64,000 nucleotides of DNA from Ancylobacter gelatini (GTDB taxonomy: Bacteria > Pseudomonadota > Alphaproteobacteria > Rhizobiales > Xanthobacteraceae). How positions within the stretch are numbered: position 1 is the stretch's first letter; each line of letters starts with the position of its first letter. Position numbers and translations under genes: made by a program. The notes under the pieces were generated by a model that did not search any database, was not told where the DNA came from, and was given only the letters and a program-made list of their open reading frames with translations. Location: NCBI RefSeq assembly GCF_022601675.1, contig NZ_JAKVIL010000001.1, positions 496,001-560,000 on the forward strand, read 5' to 3'. Positions 27,106-36,244 of this stretch are shown here, one piece after another.

Positions 27106-27119
27106 TGTCCCGCAGGCGA

Positions 27120-27147
27120 AGGGGCCGCGCCACAGGCGTCGGCCCCT
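27120..27147 (+). promoter_or_regulatory. Intercistronic hairpin between tctC and tctB (system 2)
   Basis: AGGGGCCG (27120-27127) pairs with CGGCCCCT (27140-27147) around a 12-nt loop, starting 14 bp after the receptor stop. No T-run follows. Confidence 0.55.
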
Positions 27148-27218
27148 CGTCCTTCCGACCGATCCTCCCGCCTCGACGCATCTATGAGGCCGTGGCGGAC
27201 CATCCATTGGGGTTGTCC

Positions 27219-27665
27219 ATGGACATCAAGATTTCTTCCGATTTCGTGACCGGCCTGTTCTTCTGCAGCCTCGGCGCGGTCGCCATGATCATCGGCTCCG
27301 ACTATCCGATCGGCACCGCGGCCCGCATGGGCGCCGGCTATTTCCCGTTGATGATCAGCTGCGGGCTCATCCTGCTCGGCGGCATCCTGATCGTGCGGTC
27401 CTTCGTCACCGAGACCGACGAGGTCGGGTCCATCGACTTCCGACCGTTGGCGCTGCTGATCGTCAGCATCCTGCTGTTCGGCCTGCTGATCGAGGATTGG
27501 GGGTTCCCGGTCGCCGGCCTGGTGGTCGTCATCGGCGCGCGCATCGCCGGCAAGCACTACAAGCCGCTGGAGACCCTGCTGCTCGCGGTCGGGCTGGTCG
27601 GCTTCTGCCTGCTCCTGTTCTCCTATGGGCTGGGCCTGCATTTCCCCGCCACGCGTCTGTGGTGA
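27219..27665 (+). CDS. TTT transporter small permease, TctB family (system 2)
   Basis: A 148-residue protein with four hydrophobic helices. The N-terminal segment contains SSDFVTGLFFCSLGAVAMI and the TctB-type ARMGAGYFPLMISCGLI after it. ATG 27219 fits the family start, but its ribosome site is weak; the frame is open upstream to 27,063. It lies just before tctA. Confidence 0.85.
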   Translation: MDIKISSDFVTGLFFCSLGAVAMIIGSDYPIGTAARMGAGYFPLMISCGLILLGGILIVRSFVTETDEVGSIDFRPLALLIVSILLFGLLIEDWGFPVAGLVVVIGARIAGKHYKPLETLLLAVGLVGFCLLLFSYGLGLHFPATRLW

Positions 27666-27674
27666 GGGTTGGCC

Positions 27675-29183
27675 ATGGAACTCTTCAGCGACGTTCTCCT
27701 TGGTTTCTCGGTGGCGATGACGCCGGCGAATCTGGTCTATGGTTTCCTCGGCGTCCTGCTCGGCACGATCATCGGCGTGCTGCCCGGCCTCGGCCCGGTG
27801 GCGACGATCTCGATCCTGCTGCCGGTCACCTTCGCGCTGCCGGCGCCGGCGGCGCTGATCATGCTCGCCGGCATCTATTACGGCGCGCAATATGGTGGCT
27901 CGACCACCGCGATCCTCGTCAATCTGCCGGGTGAGAGTTCGTCGGTGGTGACCGCCATCGACGGCTATCAGATGGCCCGCAAGGGACAGGCGGGGCTCGC
28001 GCTTGCGACCGCCGCGCTGTGCTCCTTCATCGCCGGAACGCTGGCTACGCTGGTGATCGCGGTGGCGGCGCCGGCGCTGGCGGAGGTGGCGCTCGATTTC
28101 GGGCCAGCGGACTATTTCTCGCTGATGCTGTTCGGCCTCGTCGCCGCGGTGATCCTCGCCCACGGCTCGGTGGTCAAGGCGGTCGGCATGATCCTCGTCG
28201 GCATCCTGTTCGGCACGATGGGCATCGATGCCAATACCAGCCTCGAACGCTACACCTTCGGCGTTCCGTCTTTTGCCGATGGCATCGACTTCGCGGTCAT
28301 CGCCATGGGCATGTTCGGCATTGGCGAGACCATCTCAAACCTCTGCCAGAAGGACGAGGAACGCAGCTTCGTGAAGGAAGTCCGCGGGCTGTGGCCGCGT
28401 TGGGCGGATTTCCGACGCTTCGTGCCGCCGGCCTTGCGCGGCACCCTTCTCGGTGGCGCCCTCGGCCTGCTTCCGGGTGGCGGACCGGTGCTGGCGTCGT
28501 TCTCGACCTATGCGCTGGAGAAGAAGCTCTCGAAGACGCCTGGCGAATTCGGCAAAGGCGCTATTGCCGGCGTCGCCGGGCCGGAGGCGGCCAACAACGC
28601 CGCCGCGCAGACCGCCTTCATCCCGATGCTGACCCTGGGCCTGCCGTCGAGTGCGGTCATGGCGCTGATGATCGGCGCGCTGATGATGCAGGGTCTGTCG
28701 CCCGGCCCGCAGCTGATGACTCAACGACCCGATCTGTTCTGGGGCCTCATCGCCTCGATGTGGTTGGGCAATCTGATGCTCGTCGTGCTCAACCTGCCAC
28801 TGGTCGGCATCTGGGTGAAGCTGCTCTCCGTGCCCTACCGCATGCTCTATCCGGCGATCATGCTGTTCTGCTGCATCGGCGTGTACAGCATCAACAACAA
28901 CGCGCTCGACGTGGTGCTGGCGGCGATCTTCGGGGCGTTCGGCTATCTGATGAAGCGGCTGCACTGCGAGCCGGCGCCGCTGCTGCTCGGCTTCATTCTC
29001 GGCCCGATGATCGAGGAGACGCTGCGCCGCGCTCTGCTGATCTCGCACGGCAATCCGATGGTGTTCGTCCAGCGGCCGATCAGCCTCAGCTTCCTGGTGC
29101 TGACGGTCCTGCTGCTGATCGTGCTGGTGGCGCCGATGATCCGCATGACGCGCCAGCGCGCCTTCGAGGAGAGCACGGACTGA
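27675..29183 (+). CDS. TTT transporter large permease, TctA family (system 2)
   Basis: A 502-residue, twelve-helix permease. TctA signatures are [22 protein letters not shown] near the N-terminus, [20 protein letters not shown] at about 70-89, and the repeated [18 protein letters not shown] and [14 protein letters not shown] in the second half. ATG 27675 is preceded by GAGGG; an in-frame TTG at 27669 is less likely. It ends at a strong bidirectional terminator. Confidence 0.94.
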   Translation: MELFSDVLLGFSVAMTPANLVYGFLGVLLGTIIGVLPGLGPVATISILLPVTFALPAPAALIMLAGIYYGAQYGGSTTAILVNLPGESSSVVTAIDGYQMARKGQAGLALATAALCSFIAGTLATLVIAVAAPALAEVALDFGPADYFSLMLFGLVAAVILAHGSVVKAVGMILVGILFGTMGIDANTSLERYTFGVPSFADGIDFAVIAMGMFGIGETISNLCQKDEERSFVKEVRGLWPRWADFRRFVPPALRGTLLGGALGLLPGGGPVLASFSTYALEKKLSKTPGEFGKGAIAGVAGPEAANNAAAQTAFIPMLTLGLPSSAVMALMIGALMMQGLSPGPQLMTQRPDLFWGLIASMWLGNLMLVVLNLPLVGIWVKLLSVPYRMLYPAIMLFCCIGVYSINNNALDVVLAAIFGAFGYLMKRLHCEPAPLLLGFILGPMIEETLRRALLISHGNPMVFVQRPISLSFLVLTVLLLIVLVAPMIRMTRQRAFEESTD

Positions 29184-29206
29184 AGCCCGCCCTCTGGGCT
29201 CACATG

Positions 29207-29237
29207 AAAACGGCCGGGCATGGTGCCCGGCCGTTTT
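29207..29237. terminator. Bidirectional rho-independent terminator
   Basis: AAAACGGCCGGGC (29207-29219) pairs perfectly with GCCCGGCCGTTTT (29225-29237), leaving a five-base loop. Both strands end in a T-run, so it can serve the tctA gene on the plus strand and the convergent LysR gene on the minus strand. Confidence 0.9.
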
Positions 29238-29259
29238 GTTTCAGGAAACGCGATCCTGT

Positions 29260-30222
29260 TCAGGCGACGCCGGCCAGGATCCGGTGCTGCGGGGCGGCCC
29301 AGTGCGAGGCGTTGGTGTCGGGGAGGGCGCTGAAGATGCCGCGCTGCGCCAGCGCATCGATCTCCGCGCGCAGCAGCCCCATCACCGCATGCGCCGCAGC
29401 GCTGACCTTGTCGCCGACATGGGAGAGCATGATGGTGCGGCTTATGTTTACCCCGCCGACCGCGAGACCGGTGAGCTGGCCTTCATCGATCTCCTTTCGG
29501 AAGGTCGAGATCGGCATGATCGAGGCGCCGCGCCCCTGCAGCAGCATCCGGCGGATAGCCTCCACCGCGTCGATCTCGCAATCCACCTCGACACAGACGC
29601 CGTGCGAGGCGAGTTGCTCGTCGACCAGCGCGCGAATGCCGCGCGTGACCAGCATCGGTGTGGAGGCCAGCTCATCCAGCGTCACCACAGGCGAGACACC
29701 GCGCTGCTGGCGCGGCATCACCACGACGATCGGCTCGGTCAGCACGGCGGTGAATCGCAGGGCGCGGTTCGGCGGCGGGTTGGTGAGCAGAGCGAGATCG
29801 ACCTGAGCATTCATGAGATCGACCTGCAGGCGCCGGGTGAATTCCTCGACGATGGTCAGGTTGATCGCCGGATAGCTCGTCGCGCAACGCTCGATCAGGC
29901 CGGGGGCCAGCAGCGAGGAGAGCGTCGGCGAGATGCCGACCACGACCTTGCCGGACACGCCGTCACCGCCAATGTTCATCTCCTGCGCAGCGCGCGCCAC
30001 TTCCTGAAGGATGCGCCGGCTGTGCTGGAGGAAGCGGCGGCCGGCGAGGGTGAGTTGCACCCCGCGCGGCAGGCGCACCAGAAGCGGCGTGCCGATCTCG
30101 GTTTCGATGCGCTGGATATGCCGGCTCAGTGCTGGCTGGACGATACCGAGATCACGGGAGGCGCGTGTGATGCTGCCAAGTTCGGCAACGCGCACGAAGG
30201 CTTCGATGCTACGCAATTCCAT
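29260..30222 (-). CDS. LysR-family transcriptional regulator
   Basis: A 320-residue regulator. The N-terminal winged helix-turn-helix (about 1-60) includes LRSIEAFVRVAELGSITRAS and QPALSRHIQRIE. The C-terminal effector-binding domain includes VVGISPTLSSLLAPGLI. ATG 30222 has GGAGGAAG upstream. It lies downstream of, and in line with, the flavin-monooxygenase operon (33,600-30,290), separated by a hairpin, so it may regulate that operon or be its last member. Confidence 0.9.
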   Translation of the reverse strand: MELRSIEAFVRVAELGSITRASRDLGIVQPALSRHIQRIETEIGTPLLVRLPRGVQLTLAGRRFLQHSRRILQEVARAAQEMNIGGDGVSGKVVVGISPTLSSLLAPGLIERCATSYPAINLTIVEEFTRRLQVDLMNAQVDLALLTNPPPNRALRFTAVLTEPIVVVMPRQQRGVSPVVTLDELASTPMLVTRGIRALVDEQLASHGVCVEVDCEIDAVEAIRRMLLQGRGASIMPISTFRKEIDEGQLTGLAVGGVNISRTIMLSHVGDKVSAAAHAVMGLLRAEIDALAQRGIFSALPDTNASHWAAPQHRILAGVA

Positions 30223-30237
30223 GGCGTCTTCCTCCGG

Positions 30238-30270
30238 GAAGGGCGCCTATTATTTTGTGGCGCGCCCTTC
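30238..30270 (-). promoter_or_regulatory. Inverted repeat between the AhpD-like and LysR genes
   Basis: GAAGGGCGC (30238-30246) and GCGCCCTTC (30262-30270) form a perfect 9-bp stem with a 15-nt AT-rich spacer, immediately upstream of the LysR ribosome site. It could be an attenuator between the operon and LysR, or an autoregulatory site. Confidence 0.4.
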
Positions 30271-30289
30271 GTGCTGAACGCAAACCCTC

Positions 30290-30838
30290 TCACGCGGGGG
30301 AGGGAACCCGAAACACCCGCAGGGCGATGGCAAGCATCGAGTAGTAGCCGAGCAATCCGGTCAACTCGATCACCGTGCGACGGCCGAAGCGCGTCACCGC
30401 CGCCGCGAACAGATCATCCGGCACATCCTTGTGCTGGTAGATCGCGGCGGAAAAATCATGCACCAGCGCGGCGTCGTCATCCGTGAAATCCGGCCGGCGG
30501 CCGCCGGCGAGCGCCTCGATCTCGAATTCCGGAACCCCGGCCTTGCGCGCCTCGCAGGCATGCACGCCGAACTCATATTCCGCGCCCCAGAAGGAGGCGG
30601 TTGTGAGAATGGCGAGTTCCGACAGGCGCGGCGACAGGCCGGTGCGATAGCGGCAGAAGGCACCGACCGCCTGCGCGGTCTCGGCCAGCTCCGGGCTCTC
30701 GACATAGATGTGGAACGGCGCCGGCACCGCGCCGGCCCGCGGACGGCCGATGGCTTCGAAGATGCGGAGCTGCTCGGCGTCGAGATCGGCGGGGTTCAAT
30801 TCGCGGTAGCGCGGGGGCGCGTCGGTCAGGCTGTCCAT
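30290..30838 (-). CDS. AhpD/carboxymuconolactone decarboxylase-like protein
   Basis: A 182-residue helical protein of the CMD fold (FRYRTGLSPRLSELAIL-like segment at about 63-78 and a following EYEFGVHACEARKAG helix). The redox CxxC pair of AhpD is absent: the expected site reads GVHAC. Thiol-peroxidase reductase activity is therefore unlikely. Relatives without the pair occur in aromatic-acid catabolic operons. It starts nine bases after the Gfo/Idh gene, with GAGGAAG upstream, so it shares that operon. Confidence 0.75.
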   Translation of the reverse strand: MDSLTDAPPRYRELNPADLDAEQLRIFEAIGRPRAGAVPAPFHIYVESPELAETAQAVGAFCRYRTGLSPRLSELAILTTASFWGAEYEFGVHACEARKAGVPEFEIEALAGGRRPDFTDDDAALVHDFSAAIYQHKDVPDDLFAAAVTRFGRRTVIELTGLLGYYSMLAIALRVFRVPSPA

Positions 30839-30847
30839 GTCACTTCC

Positions 30848-31882
30848 TCAGGCGCTGGCGGCGAGGGAGGGACGGTCGGACTGCACGACGGCCTCGACCG
30901 CGACCGGCATGTTGGTCGCCACCGAGCGGCAGATCGCTTCGAGCACGGCGATGTTGCCGATCTTCTGTTCGTCGGTGAACACATAGGGCGCGCCGGTCTC
31001 GATGGAGCGGGCGAAGGCCTCGAGATTGGCGCGCACCGTGTCGGTCCACTCATATTCGCGCACGTCCCGCCGCCCGTCCTTGTACTGGATGGTCAGCGTC
31101 GTCGGACCGGGGGTGTCGGGGTGCGTCTGGTTGCGCGCCTCGACCCAGGCATCGGTGCCGAACACGGTGATGCCGATATAGAGCGGCGTCACCAGAATGG
31201 CATTGAGATAGCCGGTGGCGCCGGAGGCAAAGCGCGTGTGGACCGAGACCACATCGCCATTCGGCCGGTCGGTCGCCCGTGTCGAGGTCGCGGCATAGAC
31301 CTCGCTGATCGGGCCGAACAGTTCGAGAAAACCGTCGGTGAGATGAATGCCCATGGCGGTCATGCCGGCGGCGGGGGCGTCCACGGTGGAGGCGCGCCAG
31401 TCGGTCTTCGGCACGGCAGCGAGCTTGTCGTGGCTGAAATTCGCCTCGACATGCATGATGGTGCCGAGCGCGCCGGACTGCACGAGTTCCTTGATCTGCA
31501 GCATGGCGAGCTCGTAGCGGCGCTCATGCCCGATGCCGAGCTTGACACCTGCCGCGCGGCAGGCGGCGACCGAACGTTCGGCGTCGGCACGGGTCAGCGC
31601 CAGCGGCTTCTCGCAGAACACATGCTTGCCCGCATGCGCGACCATCGCGACCTGCGCGGTGTGCAGCGAATGCGGGGTGCACAGGATCACCGCGTCGATC
31701 GAGGGATCGGACAGCACGTCGTCCCAGTTCGTGGTGAGCGGGATGCCATGCTCGGCGGCAAAGGCGGCCTGCGCGTCCGAGGTGTCGATGGCGGCGACGA
31801 TGCGGAGCTGGTCGGAATCCGCCATGCGGCGGATCATGTGCTTGCCCCACCAGCCGAGGCCGGCGATTGCGGCGCGGATCAT
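30848..31882 (-). CDS. Gfo/Idh/MocA-family oxidoreductase
   Basis: A 344-residue dehydrogenase with a slightly altered Rossmann loop (AAIAGLGWWGKHMIRRM at 4-20), the EKP motif (VFCEKPLAL, Lys near 95) and the MTAMGIHLTDGFLELFG segment of the C-terminal domain. It is most like the gene at 54,316 by eye: both have GLGxWG and TGLGIHL/TAMGIHL motifs. GGGAGGACC precedes ATG 31882. It follows the LLM monooxygenase gene, suggesting that it handles an oxidised intermediate. Confidence 0.87.
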   Translation of the reverse strand: MIRAAIAGLGWWGKHMIRRMADSDQLRIVAAIDTSDAQAAFAAEHGIPLTTNWDDVLSDPSIDAVILCTPHSLHTAQVAMVAHAGKHVFCEKPLALTRADAERSVAACRAAGVKLGIGHERRYELAMLQIKELVQSGALGTIMHVEANFSHDKLAAVPKTDWRASTVDAPAAGMTAMGIHLTDGFLELFGPISEVYAATSTRATDRPNGDVVSVHTRFASGATGYLNAILVTPLYIGITVFGTDAWVEARNQTHPDTPGPTTLTIQYKDGRRDVREYEWTDTVRANLEAFARSIETGAPYVFTDEQKIGNIAVLEAICRSVATNMPVAVEAVVQSDRPSLAASA

Positions 31883-31930
31883 ATGGTCCTCCCTTGCCGC
31901 CTTGGCCGGCGGCTTTTGATCTTGAACATG

Positions 31931-33031
31931 CTATTCGGCGGCAGCGGAGTGGCGCCCGGCATTCACCGCCGGCATCACCTTCTCCGCCATCAGCTCAAGG
32001 GAACGTATGGCGAGCTGCTTGTCGGCCCAGTCATGGCCGGCATAGAGCAGGGTACCGAATTCGCCGATCTCATCCTGAAACGCGGCGAGTTCGTCGGCAA
32101 CCTTGTCAGGCGTGCCCCAGATGACGAGATCCGACAGCACGCTGTCGACCGTCACCGAACTGTCCGGCGCGTTCTGGTCGTGCTTGAACAGGTTCGCCCG
32201 GCCGTTGCCGACCAGCTTGGTCGCGAGCGAGCTGTAATAGGCATAATAGGGGCTGCCGGGCTCGGTCGCATAGCGCTTCGCCGTGGCGAGGTCATCGGCG
32301 ACGAAGATGCTCTTGGCGACGCGCCAGTTGGCAGGGTCGGCCGGCCGACCGCCCTTCTCGCACCCCTCGACATATTTCGGCCAGTGGGTCTTTACCCAGC
32401 ACGGCAGCAGGAAGTTCGCCGAGATCGGGTCCCAGCCGCGCTGCGCGGCCTCGGCTACGCCCTTGGAGAACGGCGCGACCGCGGTGACCACGATGGGCGG
32501 GTGCGGCGTTTGATAGGGCTTGTGCATCGCACCCTGTCCGAGCGCGGGGATGTGGGTCCGCTCGGTGGTGATGTTCCAGTACTTGCCTTCCCGCCTGTAG
32601 GGCGGCTCGCCCGACCAGATGGCGAGGATGTGGTCGATGGCCTCGACGAACATCTCCGTGCGGTTCTTGTCGAGATTGCCGAACACTTCGGCGTCGGACA
32701 GAAGGCCGCCAGGGCTGATGCCCATGAGATAGCGGCCCTTGGCCATGTGATCGAGCATCGCCACCTCGCCGGCGACGCGCGCGGGGTGCTGGTTCGGCAG
32801 GTTGATGGTGCCGGAGCCGAGCTTGATGGTCTTGGTCTCGTTCAGCAGCCAGGCGATGAAGATCAGCGAAGAGGTGATGGTCTCGGCGCCGTCGGTGACA
32901 TGCTCGCCGAAATAGCCCTCGCAGAACCCCAGCTTCTCGGCGATGAGGCAGAATTCTCGATCTTCCTGCAGCGTCTCGGTCAGCGGACGGTGCAGCGGGT
33001 GGATCGGCATGGTGAAGAAACCGAGTTTCAT
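31931..33031 (-). CDS. LLM-class flavin-dependent monooxygenase (luciferase-like)
   Basis: A 366-residue flavin-dependent oxygenase of the bacterial-luciferase fold. The start MKLGFFTMPIHP is typical, followed by SLIFIAWLLNETKTIKLGSG, the QHPARVAGEVAMLDHMAKGR helix at about 81-101 and LMGISPGGLLSD. Proteins of this group, such as limonene or long-chain hydrocarbon oxygenases, need reduced FMN from a partner reductase. Such a reductase is encoded immediately upstream with an ATGA overlap. The pair therefore forms a two-component monooxygenase; the substrate is unknown. Confidence 0.9.
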   Translation of the reverse strand: MKLGFFTMPIHPLHRPLTETLQEDREFCLIAEKLGFCEGYFGEHVTDGAETITSSLIFIAWLLNETKTIKLGSGTINLPNQHPARVAGEVAMLDHMAKGRYLMGISPGGLLSDAEVFGNLDKNRTEMFVEAIDHILAIWSGEPPYRREGKYWNITTERTHIPALGQGAMHKPYQTPHPPIVVTAVAPFSKGVAEAAQRGWDPISANFLLPCWVKTHWPKYVEGCEKGGRPADPANWRVAKSIFVADDLATAKRYATEPGSPYYAYYSSLATKLVGNGRANLFKHDQNAPDSSVTVDSVLSDLVIWGTPDKVADELAAFQDEIGEFGTLLYAGHDWADKQLAIRSLELMAEKVMPAVNAGRHSAAAE

Positions 33032-33600
33032 GATGCGCGTTCCCGGTTCGCGAAAGCGTTGTTCGCGGTGCTGTCATTGGCCGCCGTGTCGGCCGGCAAA
33101 GTTGCGGCGCTGCAAAGGGCGCCGGTGGCGAAAATCAGCGGTTCGCCGTCGCGATGCGCGGCGCGCAGCACCCGGCCAAGGAAGATGAGATGGTCACCGG
33201 CCTCGATGATCTGCTCGGTGCGGCATTCGAACCGGGCGATGGTGTCCTCGATCAGCGGGGCGCCGTGATCGCCGATGCGGTGCGCGACGGTCTCGAACTT
33301 GTCGGGATGCGGGGTCGCGAAATGCCGGCACAGATGCTTCTGATGAGTGCCGAGCACATTGACCGCGAAATGGCCGGCCGTTGTGAAGTTCGCCAGTGAA
33401 GGGGCCTGTCGGCGCAGGCTCCACAGCACCAGCGGCGGGTCGAGCGAGACCGACGAGAAGCTGTTGGCGGTCAACCCTTCGAGCTTTCCGTCGGCAGTGC
33501 GCGTGGTGACGATGGTGACACCGGTGGCGAAGCGCCCGAGCGCCCGTCGGAAGTGACCATGATCGTCGGTAGATCGGAAATCGATGACATGTTCGCTCAT
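33028..33600 (-). CDS. Flavin reductase domain protein, partner of the LLM monooxygenase
   Basis: A 190-residue split-barrel flavin reductase (HpaC-like). It has FRRALGRFATGVTIVTT, the LTANSFSSVSLDPPLVLWSLRR motif at about 43-63 and GHFAVNVLGTHQ. It supplies FMNH2 or FADH2 from NAD(P)H to the oxygenase encoded next, with which it overlaps by ATGA. ATG 33600 gives the family N-terminus; an upstream in-frame ATG at 33660 would add 20 atypical residues. It is divergent from a LysR gene, with a 71-bp shared promoter region. Confidence 0.9.
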   Translation of the reverse strand: MSEHVIDFRSTDDHGHFRRALGRFATGVTIVTTRTADGKLEGLTANSFSSVSLDPPLVLWSLRRQAPSLANFTTAGHFAVNVLGTHQKHLCRHFATPHPDKFETVAHRIGDHGAPLIEDTIARFECRTEQIIEAGDHLIFLGRVLRAAHRDGEPLIFATGALCSAATLPADTAANDSTANNAFANRERAS

Positions 33601-33671
33601 GAGGATGAGCTTAAGGTGGTGGCGCTCGCTGTAGAAATGATATGATCTACTTGTCTCCATCAGGAAATGTA

Positions 33672-34646
33672 ATGGCGATGAGCGACACCCTGCGCGATAT
33701 CCGGCTGTTCGTGGCGGCTTATGAGGAGCGCTCCTTCACGGCCGCAGCCGAGCGCGAGAACGCCACGCAGTCCGGCGTCTCCCAGCACATCCGCAAGATC
33801 GAGGACCGCTTCGGGGTGAAACTGTTCGCGCGCGGTGGTGGCACGGTGCAGCCGACGCCAGCCGGTGAGAGCTATTACCGGCACTGCATCGAGCTGTTGC
33901 GGCTCAACGAGGCGGCTAATCGCTCGGTGGGCCGGTTCGGCACGGGTCTCGACGGCGAGATGGTGGTGGGGCTGATGCCGACCATGACCCGCTCCGTGCT
34001 GGCACCGTCGCTCGCCCGCTTTGTAGCGATGCACCCCAATGTGGTGGTGCGGGTGACAGAAGCCTATTCGGCGATCCTCACCCAGCAGGTGCGGGCCGGA
34101 GAGCTTGCTTTCGCCATCGTGCCGGCCTCGACCGGGACGGTGGGCGTGAAGACCACGCGCTTCGCCTACACGCCGGAGGTTCTGGTCTCGGCGGCGGATG
34201 CCCGGCGGGAGCATATGAGACCGGTGCGGCTCGCCGATCTGGGCCCTCTGAAAGTGGTGGTGCCCAGCGCGCAAAACGCCCGGAGGGCGAGCATCGAGAC
34301 CTATCTCGCCTCGAATGGTGTCGCCGTGGAGCAGCGGCTTGAGCTCGACGCCATGATGGGCACGCTGGATTTCGTCGCCTCAACCGACTGGGTGGCGATC
34401 CTGCCCGGGCTGATGATGGCGCAGGAGGTCGAATGGTCGGCCGGATCCGACGCCATGCGCCGCTTGACCGTCAACCCGTTCGACGATCCCCCGCTCGGCA
34501 TCGACCTTGTTCAGATCGAGCCGGCGCGGCGGTCGCTGGCGCCGGCCGCCGCGGCCTTTCTCGACATTCTCGCGCAGGAGACGGCGCGGATCGGCCGGGT
34601 GTGGGGCGCGCGCGCCGGCCTCTATGAGGAAGTCGGCGTGCCGTAG
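33672..34646 (+). CDS. LysR-family transcriptional regulator
   Basis: A 324-residue regulator. The helix-turn-helix region LFVAAYEERSFTAAAERENATQSGVSQHIRKIED lies near residues 10-43, and a co-inducer domain follows. AGGAAA lies before ATG 33672; ATG 33678 is also possible. It is transcribed divergently from the flavin reductase/monooxygenase operon, the classical layout for a LysR activator of that operon. It is also convergent with the third TTT operon. Confidence 0.9.
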   Translation: MAMSDTLRDIRLFVAAYEERSFTAAAERENATQSGVSQHIRKIEDRFGVKLFARGGGTVQPTPAGESYYRHCIELLRLNEAANRSVGRFGTGLDGEMVVGLMPTMTRSVLAPSLARFVAMHPNVVVRVTEAYSAILTQQVRAGELAFAIVPASTGTVGVKTTRFAYTPEVLVSAADARREHMRPVRLADLGPLKVVVPSAQNARRASIETYLASNGVAVEQRLELDAMMGTLDFVASTDWVAILPGLMMAQEVEWSAGSDAMRRLTVNPFDDPPLGIDLVQIEPARRSLAPAAAAFLDILAQETARIGRVWGARAGLYEEVGVP

Positions 34647-34706
34647 TCACCGCCGGACGTCATGCCGTCGGCGGCCTTCCGATCTGGCGCCGGTCGATGA
34701 ACTCCA

Positions 34707-35801
34707 TCACACGCGGCGGGCGAGCGGGGGAATGGCGAGATCGGCGGCGAGCGTATCGAGCTGGCGTTGCAGCGCCGCCGGCATCGGCACGCCGTCGCGG
34801 GCGCGGGCCGCGCGCAGGGCGGCGCGGCGGTCGCCGGGAATGCGCACGCCGTCGGTGCCGGGCAGCGGTGTGTCGTTGCGCAGCTCATCGAGATGCGTTG
34901 CCAGCAGCGCCGCGAAGGCATCCGGCTTCATGAAGCGGGCGACATCCAGCGCCAGGATGAAATGGCCGGTATTGGATTCGGTCGAGGAATCGGCGTTGAA
35001 GTCGACCACCTCGCTGCCGAACGCTGCGCCATTCAGCGTGCCGGCCAGCAGGCCGAGCATCAAGGCGATGCCGGAGCCCTTATAGCCCCCGATCGGCAGC
35101 AGCAGGCCTTCGCTGCTCTGTCTGGGGTCGGTGATGGCGCTGCCATCGGCCTTGCTCACCATCCAGCCCTCGGGCATCGGGGCGTCGTTCAGCAGGTGCT
35201 TCTTCACTGTGCCGTAGGAGACGACGGTGGTGGCGATGTCGAGCAACACCGGCGGCTTGCCCTCGCCGGCGGGGATGGCGATGGCGAGCGGGTTGGTGCC
35301 GAGCAGGGACGAGGTGCCGCCCCAGATCGCCATATGGTTCGCGCTCGCGACCACGGAATAGATGCCGACCATGCCGCGCCTGGCGAGCATGTCGACATAG
35401 AGCGAGGCCGGGCCGGCGTGGTTTGAACGGCGCACGCCGACCCAGGCGACGCCGATCTCGCGGGCCAGCGCTAGCGCCGTGTCGACGGCCGTCGACATCA
35501 CCAGATGGCCCATACCGTTATCGCCATCGACCAGCGCGACGCCGGGGGCGGCCCGCTCGACGGCGATGGTCGGGGTCGGATTGACCGCACCACCCTTCAG
35601 CCGCCTCACATATTGCGCCAGGCGGAAGATGCCGTGGCCGTCGGCCCCGGTAAGGTCGGCCTCGACCATGAGGGTCGCGACGCGTTGCGCTTCCGTGGCC
35701 GGCAGGCCGCACGCCCGCATCGCGTCGGTGATCAGGCCTTCCAGGGCGGACGGCGGAAGAGTGGCGGAGGAGCCGGGCTCCGGCTTCACGGCAGCATTCA
35801 T
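34707..35801 (-). CDS. Malate/L-lactate dehydrogenase-family (Ldh2) oxidoreductase
   Basis: A 364-residue NAD(P)-dependent dehydrogenase of the MDH2/LDH2 fold, which oxidises 2-hydroxyacids such as malate, ureidoglycolate, sulfolactate or diketogulonate. Family motifs are EADLTGADGHGIFRLAQY at about 48-65, VRRSNHAGPASLYVDML with the catalytic His, TNPLAIAIPA and GGYKGSGIALMLGLL. The start overlaps the cupin stop (ATGA). As last gene of the TTT system 3 operon it probably oxidises the imported acid. Confidence 0.9.
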   Translation of the reverse strand: MNAAVKPEPGSSATLPPSALEGLITDAMRACGLPATEAQRVATLMVEADLTGADGHGIFRLAQYVRRLKGGAVNPTPTIAVERAAPGVALVDGDNGMGHLVMSTAVDTALALAREIGVAWVGVRRSNHAGPASLYVDMLARRGMVGIYSVVASANHMAIWGGTSSLLGTNPLAIAIPAGEGKPPVLLDIATTVVSYGTVKKHLLNDAPMPEGWMVSKADGSAITDPRQSSEGLLLPIGGYKGSGIALMLGLLAGTLNGAAFGSEVVDFNADSSTESNTGHFILALDVARFMKPDAFAALLATHLDELRNDTPLPGTDGVRIPGDRRAALRAARARDGVPMPAALQRQLDTLAADLAIPPLARRV

Positions 35802-36244
35802 TGTGGCGTACCTGCGGAATGGGTTTTCGGGCCTGCCGAGTGTTCGGAGGCGATGGAGCGTGTCTCGCCGCTTGCCGACAAGGTGCGGGTGGCCTCGACA
35901 TCGGCGTAGGTCCAGAAGATGGCGAGCGGCGCGCTGTCCGAAGCGTTGCGGAAGCGGTGCGGCACGTCCGGGGGAATCCAGGTCGTGTCGTGCTGCGACA
36001 ACTCATGGGTGACGCCGTCGATTTCGAACACCGCGTCGCCTTCGAGGATGATCACGCTCTCCTCGCAATTATGACTGTGCAGGGGGATCGCCGCGCCGGG
36101 GCCGAAGCGGGTGATGCCGTTCAGCAGTTTCTGCGAGCCGATCTCGGCGGTGACGAGCCGGACCGTGCGGGCACCACCGCCACGCTCGGTCACGGGCAAC
36201 TCGCGCGGGCGCAGGATGGCGGGAGCGGGTGTCTGCGCGCTCAT
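35798..36244 (-). CDS. Small cupin-domain protein
   Basis: A 148-residue cupin. Motif 1, PLHSHNCEESVIILEG, supplies two His and a Glu; motif 2 is PPDVPHRFRN. The chosen ATG (36242-36244) overlaps the amidohydrolase stop by ATGA, and its 3' end overlaps the dehydrogenase in the same way, so the three are co-translated. Its likely role is metal-dependent isomerisation or sensing in the pathway; not provable from sequence. Confidence 0.82.
   Translation of the reverse strand: MSAQTPAPAILRPRELPVTERGGGARTVRLVTAEIGSQKLLNGITRFGPGAAIPLHSHNCEESVIILEGDAVFEIDGVTHELSQHDTTWIPPDVPHRFRNASDSAPLAIFWTYADVEATRTLSASGETRSIASEHSAGPKTHSAGTPQ

Noticed and set aside
30290-30838. Alkylhydroperoxidase AhpD activity
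   Set aside because: The CxxC redox pair needed for that activity is not present, so only the fold is claimed.
30431-33268. A 945-codon open frame on the plus strand
   Set aside because: It is the complement of the AhpD-like, Gfo/Idh, LLM and flavin reductase genes, all of which have clear motifs. The frame has low-complexity shadow composition.
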